This document shows, one piece after another, positions 34,311-46,220 of a stretch of 64,000 nucleotides of DNA. A model generated the notes under the pieces. That model did no database searches. It was not told the origin of the DNA and saw only the letters and a list, made by a program, of their open reading frames with translations. Each line of letters begins with the position of its first letter. Positions within the stretch are counted from its first letter, which is position 1. The position numbers were made by a program, and so were the translations under genes. The stretch covers positions 434,001 through 498,000 of the forward strand of contig CASHTG010000005.1 of assembly GCA_949357655.1 (NCBI GenBank), written 5' to 3'. Origin of the DNA: Parascedosporium putredinis (Eukaryota > Ascomycota > Sordariomycetes > Microascales > Microascaceae).

Positions 34311-36154
34311 AAAACCGTAACCGCGTCCGCATCCGTAGCTGCACCCGCACCCGCACCCACACTCGCGCCATTGCCTGATTGATTTGATTTGATATCAACT
34401 TGGTGGAGAAGCGCCGTCGTGTTCCTTCGTTTCCTCGCCTCGGATTCCTCTTTGGTGCCCTAATAGTTTCTGGCCGGAACTAACTCGAGTTGGGACTACC
34501 TACACCTGAGCTCATTCGTCCACTTGATTGATGTTGAATTTGGCCGCCTTTGATTCGGTGTTCTGCCTCAAATCTTCCTGCGCTCAACACTCTCTCCCGG
34601 GCACATGTCATCTCGACGACACACAACCTAATACACCAGAGCCCCAAACCAACTCATCCGACCATTTCTTCTCTCTGCATCCATCCTAATCGGCGCCTCT
34701 CTCAACCTCGACGGTCTGTGACTGATGATGTGGGTTTTCGTTTCCGCTTCTTGAATTGCCGCCATCCTTTTCGACACCTTTGCCCCCTTTCAACTCGCCG
34801 AGGATCCAGTTCTGGTTGTGATCCACCAAACTCTTACCTGTCACCTTGTCTTGAGTTGACCGCAGCAAGCCAGTCAACCTTTTTTCCACCCCTTGATTGT
34901 CTTCCGAACGCCGCCTTTTGATATCCGACAACGTCTCTTTGTTTTTCTGTGTGTTTACGTGTGTGCGTCTGGATCATTTTTCTTCCTCTTCTTCTTTCTC
35001 ACTACTATCTATCCCCCTTCCTTCATCGCCTTTGCCTTGGGCAGTTCCTGTGCACTTGCATGGTTACCGCGTCTCGGAAACAGAGTAAACCTTGTCCGAC
35101 TTGCCGAAACAGCGGACACACCACGCTCTCATAAATCAAGGTAAGGCATGACCTCTGGGGATATTTGCCTCCCCTTCCGATCATCTTGAGGAGAAGGCGG
35201 AGATGTTGAATGAGGAGTTCCCATTGTGTTATCAGCGCATGTCCGGCCTGCCTATCTCCAACTCGTTGCGTCTTTCCGCCCGAGCCTGTCCTATTTGTTT
35301 TCATCATCTTTCCTTTGAGATTTCCCTTTGCACCTCATTCGCGAAGTTCGCCTGCCAGCGCATGTGCCTATCTTGAGGACCTTTAGTCGCGCGTCATTGC
35401 GCCCGCTCCACCTCCCCGGAAAGTGTCCCGAGGCTAAGCATCAACCTCTTGTCTCCCGCTTCTCATTATCATTGACGTTTGTGTGGAGCACGCAACAATG
35501 TATGTTGGCCGCACCCTGCTTTGCCTTAGCCCGTCCATTGACTAGCACTCTTGCCAACCAACTCCTAGCTCGTCACCCATGTGCTTTTGATAACGTCCTT
35601 CTCCATCGCTCTCCACCTCTCTTCCTAGTTTCCTTTGCACTATTTTATCTAGCCTGCCCCTAGACGTCGATTTTTAGCTACTCTATTCCCCGCCCCTGTT
35701 GAGATGCAACTCACCAAATCCCCTAGCCCACCTCGCTGCGCTGCACGGTGCAGATCTGTTATCAGGCAGCCGAACATCTGGCTCCCCCAACCACTATCAC
35801 TTCAAGTTACACTCTTAGCCTCCAGCCAGCCAGCGGTGGTCTGGTCCACGTCTCCCACATCTAAACTTTGACCCTTCCTTGCCCGTCCGGATGCGCCGCT
35901 TGGCTGCTTTCCGTCTCATGGCCAAGTGCCATCGCTCTTCTCCGGAGGGCGACTTCTCCGCGTCTTATCAGAGACGATAGACTCCACCGCACCTCCTATA
36001 ACCGGCCTGGATTGGATGGCTCCCATGTTCATCAATTGCGCGAGTGAAGCCATGATGCAAGCATGCTTGAAGGAGAAATGGTGTGGCTAACCCGTCCATT
36101 CTCCTAGACTCTCTATTCGCTCTGTCACTCTTTGGCCGCCCGCCCCGGTTCGAG

Positions 36155-38452
36155 ATGAGCGACCAACTCCTGGTGCGGGAAAGGACTCCACCGCCGCAGG
36201 CGGCCGTCGATAGCCTTCGAGACCACCCCTCGAGCCTCTGCGATCTCCCCTCAAGTCCCCCAGCCGCAGATCAGGTTGTCGCACGGTAAGTTCTCGCTCA
36301 GCGGCCCTTCCCTTTCACGGGGTCACCCGCCTCTCCCCCACCCTGTTCGAACCGTCTAATTTCAGTGGCTATCTAGACCCGCCTCGGTCGGCAGGGCACA
36401 GCTCCCAGATCGCCCCACGCCAGCAAGCGATCCAGACCAAGAACTGAGCCCCGTTCCGACTGAAAGCATGAGCCCTCCAAGTAGCATCATCATCAACCCC
36501 CTCCGCGACGAGATCGTAGTCAGTTCTCACGGTAACGGAATCCCTCACAAACCTTCCTTCTCCCGAGTCTCTGGCGGCGATTGGGACACGGAAACGCTAG
36601 ATGATTCTCGCGGGACTGTCGAACCCCGCCGCGGAGCTAAGCGGAGCCTCCTTCCTGACAGTCCTCCGCGCCGTGCAGATATCCACCCAGATCGTACTCC
36701 CGTCGACCCACCGCGAGAGTTGGAGCCGCGCCGCACCAAGGTTGTGCGACGGGCTGTTTCTAGCCAGGGCCTCAAGGGCGTGGTGCTCGGCTATTGGAGG
36801 GATTCTCGTGTGCCCAACGTAGCAGATAGGCACGCCGTCATCGGCTTCATCGACGTTCGCGACCGACTACGCACCCAGATCCAGAATACCACCCGCTCAG
36901 GGAAGCCCGTATCCAGCGACTATCCCCTACCACCCGGCCTGGCGGCAGCTGGGTGACCTTTGAGCGCATCGTCTTCGTCGACCACCTCGTCGGGCTCGAC
37001 CAGCACCACGTCAAGGAGTACGTCAAGGTTCGCTCCGACATGAACCCGACCGATGCGAATGACACTTCGGAGGCCGATCTAGCCGCCCGAGCCGAGGCTA
37101 TTGGCCGTCTCAAACTCAACCCTGTATCCGACTCGGCACCACCTGCCCCCATGGCATACGGCGAAGACGTGCCCGAAGCCCTCCTCACCCCGCCCGAGCC
37201 GATAGCTCGAATAAGCGTCGCAAAACCTCGGGCTCCTTTGCTCCCATTTCCTCGCTGAGCCCCACCCCGGGCAGCACCGGCGATGTCCGCTCCCTCGACC
37301 CCCATGACCCTCTTCTAGGAACAAGGCCCACGCGCATTCTCGTGGGTTATTGGAAGAGCTCGAGCGAGGTGGAGGAGCGCGACAAGCACGCAGTCTACGG
37401 CATTCTCGGCCAAAACGACATGTTCCGCGTCAAGTTGGTGCGGGAAACCCGGGACGGCCGCTATATCAACGGCAACTTCCCGATTGGGGCCGGAGCGCTC
37501 TGGATCCATTACGACGAGGTCCATTTCGAGCCCCACCTCGAGTCTTTAAGCCGCACCGAGGTCAAGGAGTATTGCCGCATCCGCCAGTATCAACTCGACC
37601 ACGATGAAGAAACCGAGGAGCAACGGGCGGTCAATGAGGACGTGGCCATCCGCTACGCTCGCGAACGCGTCGCTGCGGGTTTCCGCGGCTACATTAGCAC
37701 CGCCGCCCCGAAGCAGACTCGTTCGAGCATGGCCGAGGTGGATGAGGATACGAGCATGGTCACGGAGTCCTCTCGCCCCGTCCGCACGAACCACTCGAAT
37801 TCTCATCACAACCATCCATCGCCCCACGCTCAGCTCCAGCCGCATCATCACCACCATCACCATCACCACCCCCTCTCCCCGCCGGTGCCGACGCCGACAG
37901 CTCTCTGCGTCGAGGCCGCAGCGAGGTCCGCCCCAACTACAATGAGTCTTCAAACCACCGCGCCGCTTCGGAACTCGTGGAACGGACGAGTAGCATTGCT
38001 CAGCGCGAGATTGCCCGCGCGGAAGCTGCCCAGCTCCGCCAGGACCGCTACGCCGCAACCAAGGAAGCCGCCGTTGCGGCCGCGGCGGCCGTATCCCCAA
38101 CCTCGCATGCGGGCCCCTACCCGGCATGCTCTCCGCCGTGCTACCTAGCAACGGCCACCCGCCCACCACCGGCGCCTACGGAAGCACCGGCAGCGCGACG
38201 AATAGTGGCAGCCGCCCGCCCTTCCACGAGTCGGACGACATGATGCGCTTAAACAGCGTGTGGGCGCGGCAGGAGGCTCAACGTATCCGCAACGCCGGGC
38301 AGGACGATGCCAAGATTTACAACGGCATCAAGTACGAGCGCAAGGCGACCGGTCCGTTTCAGGGACGTTTTGTTTCCCAGGGGACTATTATCAGTATCGA
38401 TGGGGATGATTATGTCGAGTACCGTGTCCTGACGAAGCCTTGCTTCTTCTAA
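36155..38452 (+). CDS. Uncharacterised protein with two tandem copies of an unnamed 'GYW...VKEY' domain
   Basis: Exon 1 is 36155-36285 (donor GTAAGT), exon 2 is 36366-38452 (acceptor TTCAG). Five one-base repairs give 740 residues. Two regions align as diverged copies of one ~80-residue domain. Copy 1 (36771-37043) runs VLGYWRDS...RHAVIGF...TRSG...SWVTFERIVFVDHL...VKEYVKVR. Copy 2 (37333-37596) runs LVGYWKSS...KHAVYGI...TRDG...LWIHYDEVHFEPHL...VKEYCRIR. Between them lies a basic NKRRK, a possible nuclear signal. After copy 2 come a nine-His run (37843-37869), a Glu/Ala/Arg-rich helix that may be coiled coil, and a well-formed C-terminal module (RLNSVWARQEAQRIRNAGQD to YVEYRVLTKPCFF). I do not recognise the family; nuclear or chromatin work is only a guess. 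Indels are likely at CCC 36404-36406, CCCC 36924-36927 (or nearby), CCCC in 37187-37193, CCCC in 37876-37880 and CCCC 38116-38120. Confidence 0.88.
36771..37043 (+). other. Unnamed domain, copy 1 of the tandem pair
   Basis: Encodes the block from LKGVVLGYWRDS to VKEYVKVRSDM. Shared positions with copy 2 include GYW, (K/R)HAV-G, TR-G, an aromatic S/LW pair, a V-F--HL motif and VKEY--(V/I)R. A frame break falls inside it. Confidence 0.7.
37333..37596 (+). other. Unnamed domain, copy 2 of the tandem pair
   Basis: Encodes TRILVGYWKSSSEVEERDKH through VKEYCRIRQYQL without a frame break. It appears the better kept copy. See copy 1 for the shared positions. Confidence 0.75.
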
Positions 38453-40553
38453 CTCTCTCTCTCAAGATTTGTCCAGCAAGACCATGATGAAGGGCATTTT
38501 ACAGGCCATAAGCGCTTCAGCGACCAGCGTCGTCCCAAGCTAAACGGAGGGCGCAGCGCCGCAACCCCTTCCTTCTCTTTCTTTTTGGCTACACTCTTTT
38601 TCCTTTCTAGATGTGCAGTGGCTATAGCCAGCAATGGGCTCTATGTTTGCGCCATCAACTCCATTGGCTCCGTCCGCGACCAGCAGAAAATGGAGGCCGG
38701 GTTTTCAACAGATAGAGCGCGTGGAGGAAAGGACTTCCAATATGGACAGGATTTCCTCTTCTTGGTGTCTAACACGGCGGAATTAATCGAATATCATCAG
38801 GCTGGGACACTAGGTATGGGTGGGTAGGGTAGGCAGGTCTTCAGTCAGGCCGTGGTCCTCTTGGTGTTTCTTCTCTTCTTTTCCTGGCCTTCCTCTCCTC
38901 TTTCTTTCTGTCACTGCTACATCTCTCCCTTTGTCATTCCCATTTAACGATTTCCCATTGACTCTCTCTCTTTATTTCATTCCTTTTTTTTTTCCTGGCC
39001 AGATACCATTTCCGAGTACTGTTGTTTCGGACACCGGGGCTCGTCGCCCCTTTTGTTGTTTTTCCCGCGGCGGCTGTCTGTTTTCTTTTCGTTCTTGCGC
39101 CCTTTCATCTTTCCATATAATGGCTTATCAGATTTATCATAATTGAGCGAGGTCCTCGTGATTACCATACGAGTGACCCCTTTTATACAGTTCCTTTCTT
39201 CCGTCTTCTTGGAGTAGGTCCTTGGCATTTCAATGATTCCTGGACCTTTCACATGTAAAGCGTCAGCTGCAACTTAGAGCCCGTCCGTACTTTTGAATTC
39301 TTATCTGGAAAAGGACGTTGAGCTTCCTCTTCTACGGTGTTGTCTAGATGCGAGCCTCGAAGCGTCTTTGGAGAGCCTCCTCTCCATTGGCTCCGTGCAA
39401 CTGTGTGCCTCCTGGCCCGAGGAGTGATGCAATCCTCTTTTCTCTCGTGATGGGCCGAGGCCTTGCTGTGGATGGGAGGATATATCTTGGGCCAAGAGCG
39501 GAAGGACTGACTTGGACGTGTGTCCCCATGGTCTCTTGTTATTCCTCCAGCTCGTGTCGTCTCTGGCTGATTCATGGTAGTGATGGAGAAGGCTTGCCTC
39601 CCTCCCCTTCCCTGCCCTATTTGTGTCTTGGAACGAATGAGTGCGAGGTTGGCAAGGGGAGGATGGGTCTGTTTGTGCCTTGTTGGAGGTGTGTATCTGT
39701 AGATAGGGAGAGGGGGACGTGTGTGTCGAGTCTGAGACCGAGGGAAAGTAACATCTTGAGAAGTGAGACGGACGAGACAGAGTGAGCGATGGCTCTTGTT
39801 ATTCCTTCCTTGGGGGCTTCCCTACTTGTGCTTCGGCACAAGGGGTCACGATGGCTGCCTTTTGTGGAAGATGTCAACGCAGCTTCACCTCCTAGCCCCC
39901 GTAGTTGAATAGGAGTATAGGTTGTCGTCGGTGTCCGGAACACCCGTTTCTCCCGGTATCTCTCTCTCTTTCTCCCTCCCGGTGTGTCTATCCTCTTGAT
40001 GTTTGCGTCAGGAATCGCGCAAGCTGCCATACTTTCTCCTCACGAGACCGGCTCTACGAGTAGCTCGAGGGGTATAGGACAGCAGAATGTGTATTTTAGA
40101 TGAACTTGTCACAGGCTCGGAGAGTCACACGAGCCGGGTTCATGACCCGTCGACGCTCCCTCTCCCACTTTTCCACGTTTGGAGCCGGATGATGAGCACC
40201 ATCTTTCGACGCCGACGTGGGTGAGCGCTGCTTCCTATCTCACGTTATACGTGGCATCGTCTTCAAACATAGTCCAAGGAGCAAGGACTAACAAGGAACA
40301 GGGCTCAGCAATGTCTTGGGCTACTATCCCGCCTCTTCTTATGGAGTTGAAATAATTCGGGTTTTCTCTAGACTCTAGTCATGAACTTCATTCACCAGGA
40401 GATGGGATAATCGAACTCGAGCGAGATGGCTTGATGCCGGAGTCGCCAACACAGCACAACGCCGTCTTCAAGACAATAGGGCTCTTCAGAGATCACTACT
40501 CATCCTCTCCTCCGCGAGCAACGAGCAGATATAACTTCTCTCACTCTACGTTG

Positions 40554-40571
40554 CACACACACACACACACC
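40554..40571. repeat. CA dinucleotide repeat (nine copies)
   Basis: Perfect CA run in the gene-free region. Confidence 0.95.
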
Positions 40572-41790
40572 AAGACTCACCAACGTGGCCCGCCTCTTCC
40601 TCTTCCCTTTTCCCCCTTCCCTCACGCGACCAAAACTCACCGCCCGCTGAGCCCGTATATCATTACCAATCCGAAAAAAACACCAACACATAGTACGGTG
40701 TCGTCCCTCCCACCTACGGTTTGTTCTGTGCGTACTTGGGACCTGCAGCCTCGGTGCCGTGCCTCGCACCGACCTTGGCGCCTGCGGCAAAAGAGGAACG
40801 GGTACCTGTGTTGAAGCAGCAGCGCCCGCCTCTTCCCGTTCTCCTACCAGCTGGAAACCGAATTGTAACGTCTTTTTCTTTTTCAGATGCGAGGGCAAAA
40901 GCAGGGGGCCAAGGACGCTCGCCTGAGACGCTCTATCCATTTTTGTTTTCCTCCCCTTCCTCTGTCTGCGTGCTTTAGCTTGATGTGAAGGAGGAGGCAA
41001 AACTGCTAGTCTCTGCTTACACATGTGGACCTGCACACACCACCGTGCTTCACGGCCGTAACCCCCCTCTTCCCCTTCGCTTCCCTTCCTTTCCCTACCT
41101 CACCTTCGCCTCTCCAAACTCGAACTAGTCGCCGGTGATGGGTGAGGTAGATGATGATGCTCCCTTCCTCCGTTTGAGTTTGAAGGCGCGGGCTCAGAAT
41201 TCAGGGACACGAGCCTGTCCCAGCGGGGTGGAAAGTAGATGTTCTGTGTGCCATGGCTTCTCCTCCTTGACTCGCTGGAGGGAGGGGGTGGTTCACCGGG
41301 GGAGGGCTTCCAAGATGAGTGGGAAGAAAAGGTTCCCTTCAGCTGGGTTACAGTGCTAGCACGGTTACGAGTTCGTGCCTGATGATGGTCCCAACCTTGA
41401 TGCCGGAACGAGCCACAGCAGGTGTCGCGTCGTATAGTGGTGGGAGATGGCGTGTTGTCTCGAGGAACTCGTCTTCACTGGGTTTAGCATGGCAGAGCGG
41501 CCGCACTACTGGTAATTTTAAAGTGTTTTTTGTCTGTGGGCTGAGGGAGCCGTGGGGAAAAGGGAGGGAGGAGAGGGTGAGGAGGGGGGTAAGGCACCTG
41601 AACAGCGAGGAGGCGAGATCGAGGTGATGGTCTAAAGCGGATGGGCGTGAGGATCGAGGCCCGCTTGGCTCCTAAGAAAGACGAGCCTTTCTCGTCCGGT
41701 CCTTAGCTTTGTGAATGCTACTACCTGTTTTCGATCTTAGCACCACCCTCCCAAAACAAAATGCTGGTAAGTTGGGACCAGTGCCCAAGA

Positions 41791-41805
41791 CTACACTACA
41801 CTACA
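41791..41805. repeat. CTACA pentanucleotide repeat (three copies)
   Basis: Three perfect copies followed by imperfect CTCCA and CTAGG. The same pentamer occurs inverted at 46201-46220. Confidence 0.85.
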
Positions 41806-42003
41806 CTCCACTAGGCGTGTGTATTCCACCCATTATAGGTGAGAGGAGCCAGTCTTGGTGCTACTGGCGGAAAGCTTGGCGTTTGGCTGGCACACATGGC
41901 AGCGGCTTCTGATAAGCGAAGGCTCGCCTGGGCTCCCCGTTCCCGGTTCTCAATGAAAGCCAAAGAGTATTCCATTTTGTACTCTTAAAAATTAGTCTTT
42001 TAG

Positions 42004-42018
42004 TTTTTTTTTTTTTTT
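42004..42018. repeat. Homopolymer T(15)
   Basis: Uninterrupted T run, followed directly by AAAAAA, so it can fold back. Confidence 0.9.
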
Positions 42019-42776
42019 AAAAAAGAGTGGACTTTTAGGTAATATTATCCATAGACATAAGGGAAGTGGAGTGAAGTTGGCGTTGCTTTCTAGTGTAGGT
42101 CAGCAGGTCAGTCTCCCTGTACGAGGGGGTGTACGGACAGCGTATAATTCATACAAGTAGCTCGCGAGTGGGGGAGAAGACCAGGCTGGAAGCGGCATCG
42201 CGGTGGTTGAGGAGCTACGAGTGAGCAGTAGGCGATCCTGGGGTAGAAGTGAGACCCGCGGCAGCTCGCGGGGGCAGCGCATAGTTGTTGACGAGATGCA
42301 ATTTGAGTCTGCCTTGGCGACTTGGATGGGGAGAGAGAGAAATCACCAGTGGCCGTCATTCACCCTTGTCCCCCTCTTTGGTCTCTCTAATGGCCTGGAA
42401 CCTTGACCAGGGAATGAAGAAGACCCAAAAAAAATCGTTTGTGGTGCTCTTCCATCTGCCGTGACTAGACTGAAAATGTGGCATCGGACGAAATCGTGGC
42501 ATCACCGCTCACTGCTTCTATGTCTGGTTGACAAGTTTCCAAGATCCAAGTTTTGCTTTTTTCCATCTATGATCCTTTCTGATGTCGTTGGCGGCAAGCT
42601 TGCGTCCGGGCAACAAGGTGAGATCTTGTGCACAAGCTCAGAGGTGTATCGAGGCAGGAGGCACATACACTACGAAGCACGTAGCGGGCAGATGACCCAT
42701 CGTCTTCCGCGCTGCCCCCAAAACCTAACCTTGAATTCCAACCGGCAGCTCGGCTCCCCGTGGCTCAATAGCCACC

Positions 42777-42792
42777 TTTTTTTTTTTTTTTA
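42777..42792. repeat. Homopolymer T(16)
   Basis: Uninterrupted T run in the gene-free region. Confidence 0.9.
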
Positions 42793-45700
42793 TACCAGTC
42801 TCCATCATACAGAGTTGCGTCGTCTGTAATCTCGATTAAAGGTTGACCCCTCTCTTCGTCATGCTAAGTTGATTTAGTTATCGCTAGTGACGTTATGGCA
42901 AGGTCCCGCCATTGCGAGGATGCGCACAGTCGTGAGGCTTGAAGAGCCACCAAAAGAAAATATACTTGTACAAGTAGAAAAGGGGACAAGCGTGAAAGAA
43001 AAGAAGAGGCCCCAAAAAGGAGGATTGGGGGTGGAGAGGAGGGGCGTGGGAAATTAGACACGCCGTCTGCTTGGAAGATTATCTCGCGTAGGCGGGAGCA
43101 AGTGCTAACTTTAGTGGGAAAAGCTCAGCTTTCGGGGCTTTCTAGGAGCGAAATAGTCTTGAGCTGCTGTCCGAGGCGGACTAGCCCATTAAGGCGGTGG
43201 AAAGTGTGGGCATGGGAGGGTGGGGATATAGAGAGAAAAGAGGGACTCCGAGGTACAGCAATCTTCGTCGAGAGCGAGTACCAGCTTGTATTTTCATTTC
43301 AACTGTGAGTGAGGGCCATCAATCGGCCGAGTGAAGGTTCTCGCTAACTCGGTTTTAGTCTGGCCGTAGTCGAGACGCCGGTTTTTCTGACACTGGCCGC
43401 CGGTTCCTGCCCCAAGGTTCCCCCGGTCCAGCGCCTTGGATATTAGAGGGGGCTCGAAGGCGACCTTGTGTTTAAACGAAGCACCGGGTCTGGGGCACCG
43501 GTGTCTAGCACCTCGCACGTCGCGAAGACCATTTCCGCGGAGGACGAGGATGGATTGAAGCTAATGGGCTGGCCCAGGAGTGCCTGTGTCCTGGCAGGAA
43601 ATGACGTCCACCATCCGGCTTTCAATGGATTGGCGCACTCGGTCGGAACCCGCTGGACGCGCTGGGAACCGGCGGACCGGCCTATGGCACAAGTTAGATT
43701 TCCAAAGATATTGTCAGTCTGGCGTGAGCTGTGCCGCATTCGGGCACCACTTTTTCAATCGTGCAGGAGCTGTCCCAGCCGCAGAACCAGACTTTCGCAA
43801 CGCAGCAGGCCTCTTGGTGTGTGATGGGACTGACGGGGGGGATCGGAGCGTCGTGCAATAGGTGGTGTACTATTACCTCAACCAGGACTGGCAAGCTGAC
43901 TGAGGCCTGTGACTGGGCAATGCAATGTGGGGAAGCAGCCATCGTTCGACTTTTCCTACTCTCCAGTGCTCCTTGTCCTGTCCTGCGTCTGGTCAGTCTG
44001 GCCCTCCTCCAGATCACAAGCAGAACGGGCTCTCTCTCTCGCAGCCAGGCCGCCGGACCTCGGAGCTCCTCGCCGCCCTTCCGCCCTGGCTTGCACCCAT
44101 CTCAACCCACCCCCGACAAACTATCTAGGATAGCCACGCTTGAGAAAAATCAATATTTGACTCAATCCGGAGAGCCCTCTCATGCGCACCAGAACCAAAC
44201 ACGCGCCGCGTCCGTCTTTGCAGGACTCGTAATTTCTCCCCTCTCCAATAATCAATAATCACAGAACCAGGCATCGAGGCTTCGGATCGACAAGCGACTC
44301 GCCCTTCCCCAGAGCGGATCGTCTAAATTGTCCAGTGTTACATGCCTTCCCAGCCTAAGTTGCTGCTACCCCTACCCGGAAAAGCGAGCAGGCAAGCAGG
44401 GGGTCTGGAAGAAGATGAAATACGAAGCCAGGAGCCAGCATGTTGGCTCAATCGTCCATTTTTATTATTAGGGTGCATGCCATTTCTAGAGTGTATGGAA
44501 GGGTTCCTTGCCCGCCTGGATAATGTTAGTGTATAATAGTGCTCTTCCAAGTGTGCTGTTGCTCAGCTGGCATCGCAAGGCAGGCCTGGTCTGGCTTGTG
44601 CTGTGTTATTACAGAGACTTTGTACCGAGGTAGGCTTTGCTCACACATAATTGATCCACACAATTGATCCGCACGATTCCCTCTCCACGCACTGTCACTA
44701 AGAGAGCCCGGGATCCCACCAACCCAAGCAATCCTTCAGGCTCCTTCTGCCTACTGGTCGCTAGGCCAAGGCCTTTTTCTTCATCCCTGGGTAGTAATAA
44801 TAAAGAGAAGCTCAACCTGAGCGAATGAGCCTAGGGTGAACCGCCGCAAGAGATCGTCAAGTGAGATGAATCCTTCCGCTAAGCCCGCTAATAAAGGAGA
44901 AACCCAAACCTGGTTCGAGGTTGGATAATGGCCCAGGGTCTCTTCTGATTGCGGGGTGTTACAGCCTCCGTCGTGAGGCCTGGGCAACCCGCGACCGACC
45001 AGACTCGACGAGACTCTGGCGAGGATGACGAACGTGCAAGCAAGTCATCTCCCAGCGTGTGAGATCGCCTCCCGCCCGCGGCCCATGACTCGCTCTCCTC
45101 TCTCGTTGACCCTCTCCGACTCCAACGTCGCAATCCTCCTTGGGCCCCGGCCAAAGTTTCGGACCACCCTCGATCACGACACTGTTCCGCCATGACAGGG
45201 CTTTGGCGACATACTTTGTAGTATCACATCTTTAAATGCATGCATCCGACGTCATCTACTTTGTTCGCGGCCATCGAGGATGGCTGCGGAATAGTGCGAA
45301 ACTTTCCTCGCCGCGCTTCGCCCGCTGTGTCCAAGTAATTGTAAATACATGGCCAATTGTTCCTTACCAGCAAGGCCAAATTCGCCGATCTTGCCCAGCT
45401 CGAGCGACCAAGGGATTTCAGAATGCCGCTAGAAGCTCGCCGTCGCAAAGAACAAGGTTAGCGCCCCTTTGCTTCTCCGTGTGGCCTCCCTGGCCCGGGT
45501 ACGAGGGTCTTGGAACAAAACGAGGTACTTGTCCGACGGAAAGACCAGCACCAGTCAAATATACACAACACAACAATCATGACAGCCTGCGTTCGTGAGA
45601 GCGCTCAATTCGGCCGCTTTTGGGCGAAATCTGCATCGTCAACGGAGATGAAAGGTAATATCCTTCTCACAAAGCAACCGGGAGTCGTTTGCTTTGATTT

Positions 45701-46200
45701 TTTGAGCAACACCGTGACTCCTTCTCGAACGAACACGCCCCCAATCCTTGCCCACCCGCCCCGCAACGTCTGCGAGTGTGTTGCTTAATACAGCTTAGGA
45801 GGACATGCCACAGGGTTCTCGAGAGTAGTAACTTGCTGATCTTGATCTTCCCCTTGAAGGCTTTAGATGATGGACCTGGATCCCCCGGCCTGGCCGAGTG
45901 GAGTAGTCTCCTGGTCACCCAGGCGGGCCTTGACGAGCAGTCTCTGAGGGGCGACCAGGGCCGGCATGTATCTGTGTGCGTGTGTGCGCCTGTGTGCCTT
46001 TTTCTGAGCGGTCAAGATGTGGCAGGCAGCGTCTGAGAATAGCCATGACAAGGAGCAGGGTGGGCGGAGGATTCCTCTGCTACCTCGCGCGCAATCCTTG
46101 AACTTGAAAATTTCTCGACTTTTCTTACCCCAGTGTTTTCCCTGTCGTGGAAAGACCGTGCAGTCATCCTTGTGTGGCCTGGGTTTGTCTTGTCCGTGTG

Positions 46201-46220
46201 TGTAGTGTAGTGTAGTGTAG
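46201..46220. repeat. TGTAG pentanucleotide repeat (four copies)
   Basis: Four perfect copies plus TGTA. TGTAG is the complement of CTACA, the unit at 41791-41805, 4.4 kb away. Confidence 0.9.

Larger units (their letters stand above)
29266..36154. other. 6.9-kb gene-free region upstream of the tandem-domain gene
   Basis: No convincing protein or RNA gene. 29900-32700 is locally AT-richer and holds four copies of a 10-mer (ATAGATCCAT or its complement) and a 7x7-nt GC-rich tandem repeat. 33740-36150 turns strongly pyrimidine-rich on the plus strand (for example 33848-33885), typical of a long fungal 5' leader, with several short ORFs. I infer that the promoter and a long 5' UTR of the gene at 36155 lie here. 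Long upstream regions of this size are known for fungal developmental regulators. Confidence 0.5.

Noticed and set aside
45890..45960. tRNA-like string GGCCTGGCCGAGTGGAG
   Set aside because: Only the D-arm-like part matches; no anticodon stem, T arm or acceptor pairing.
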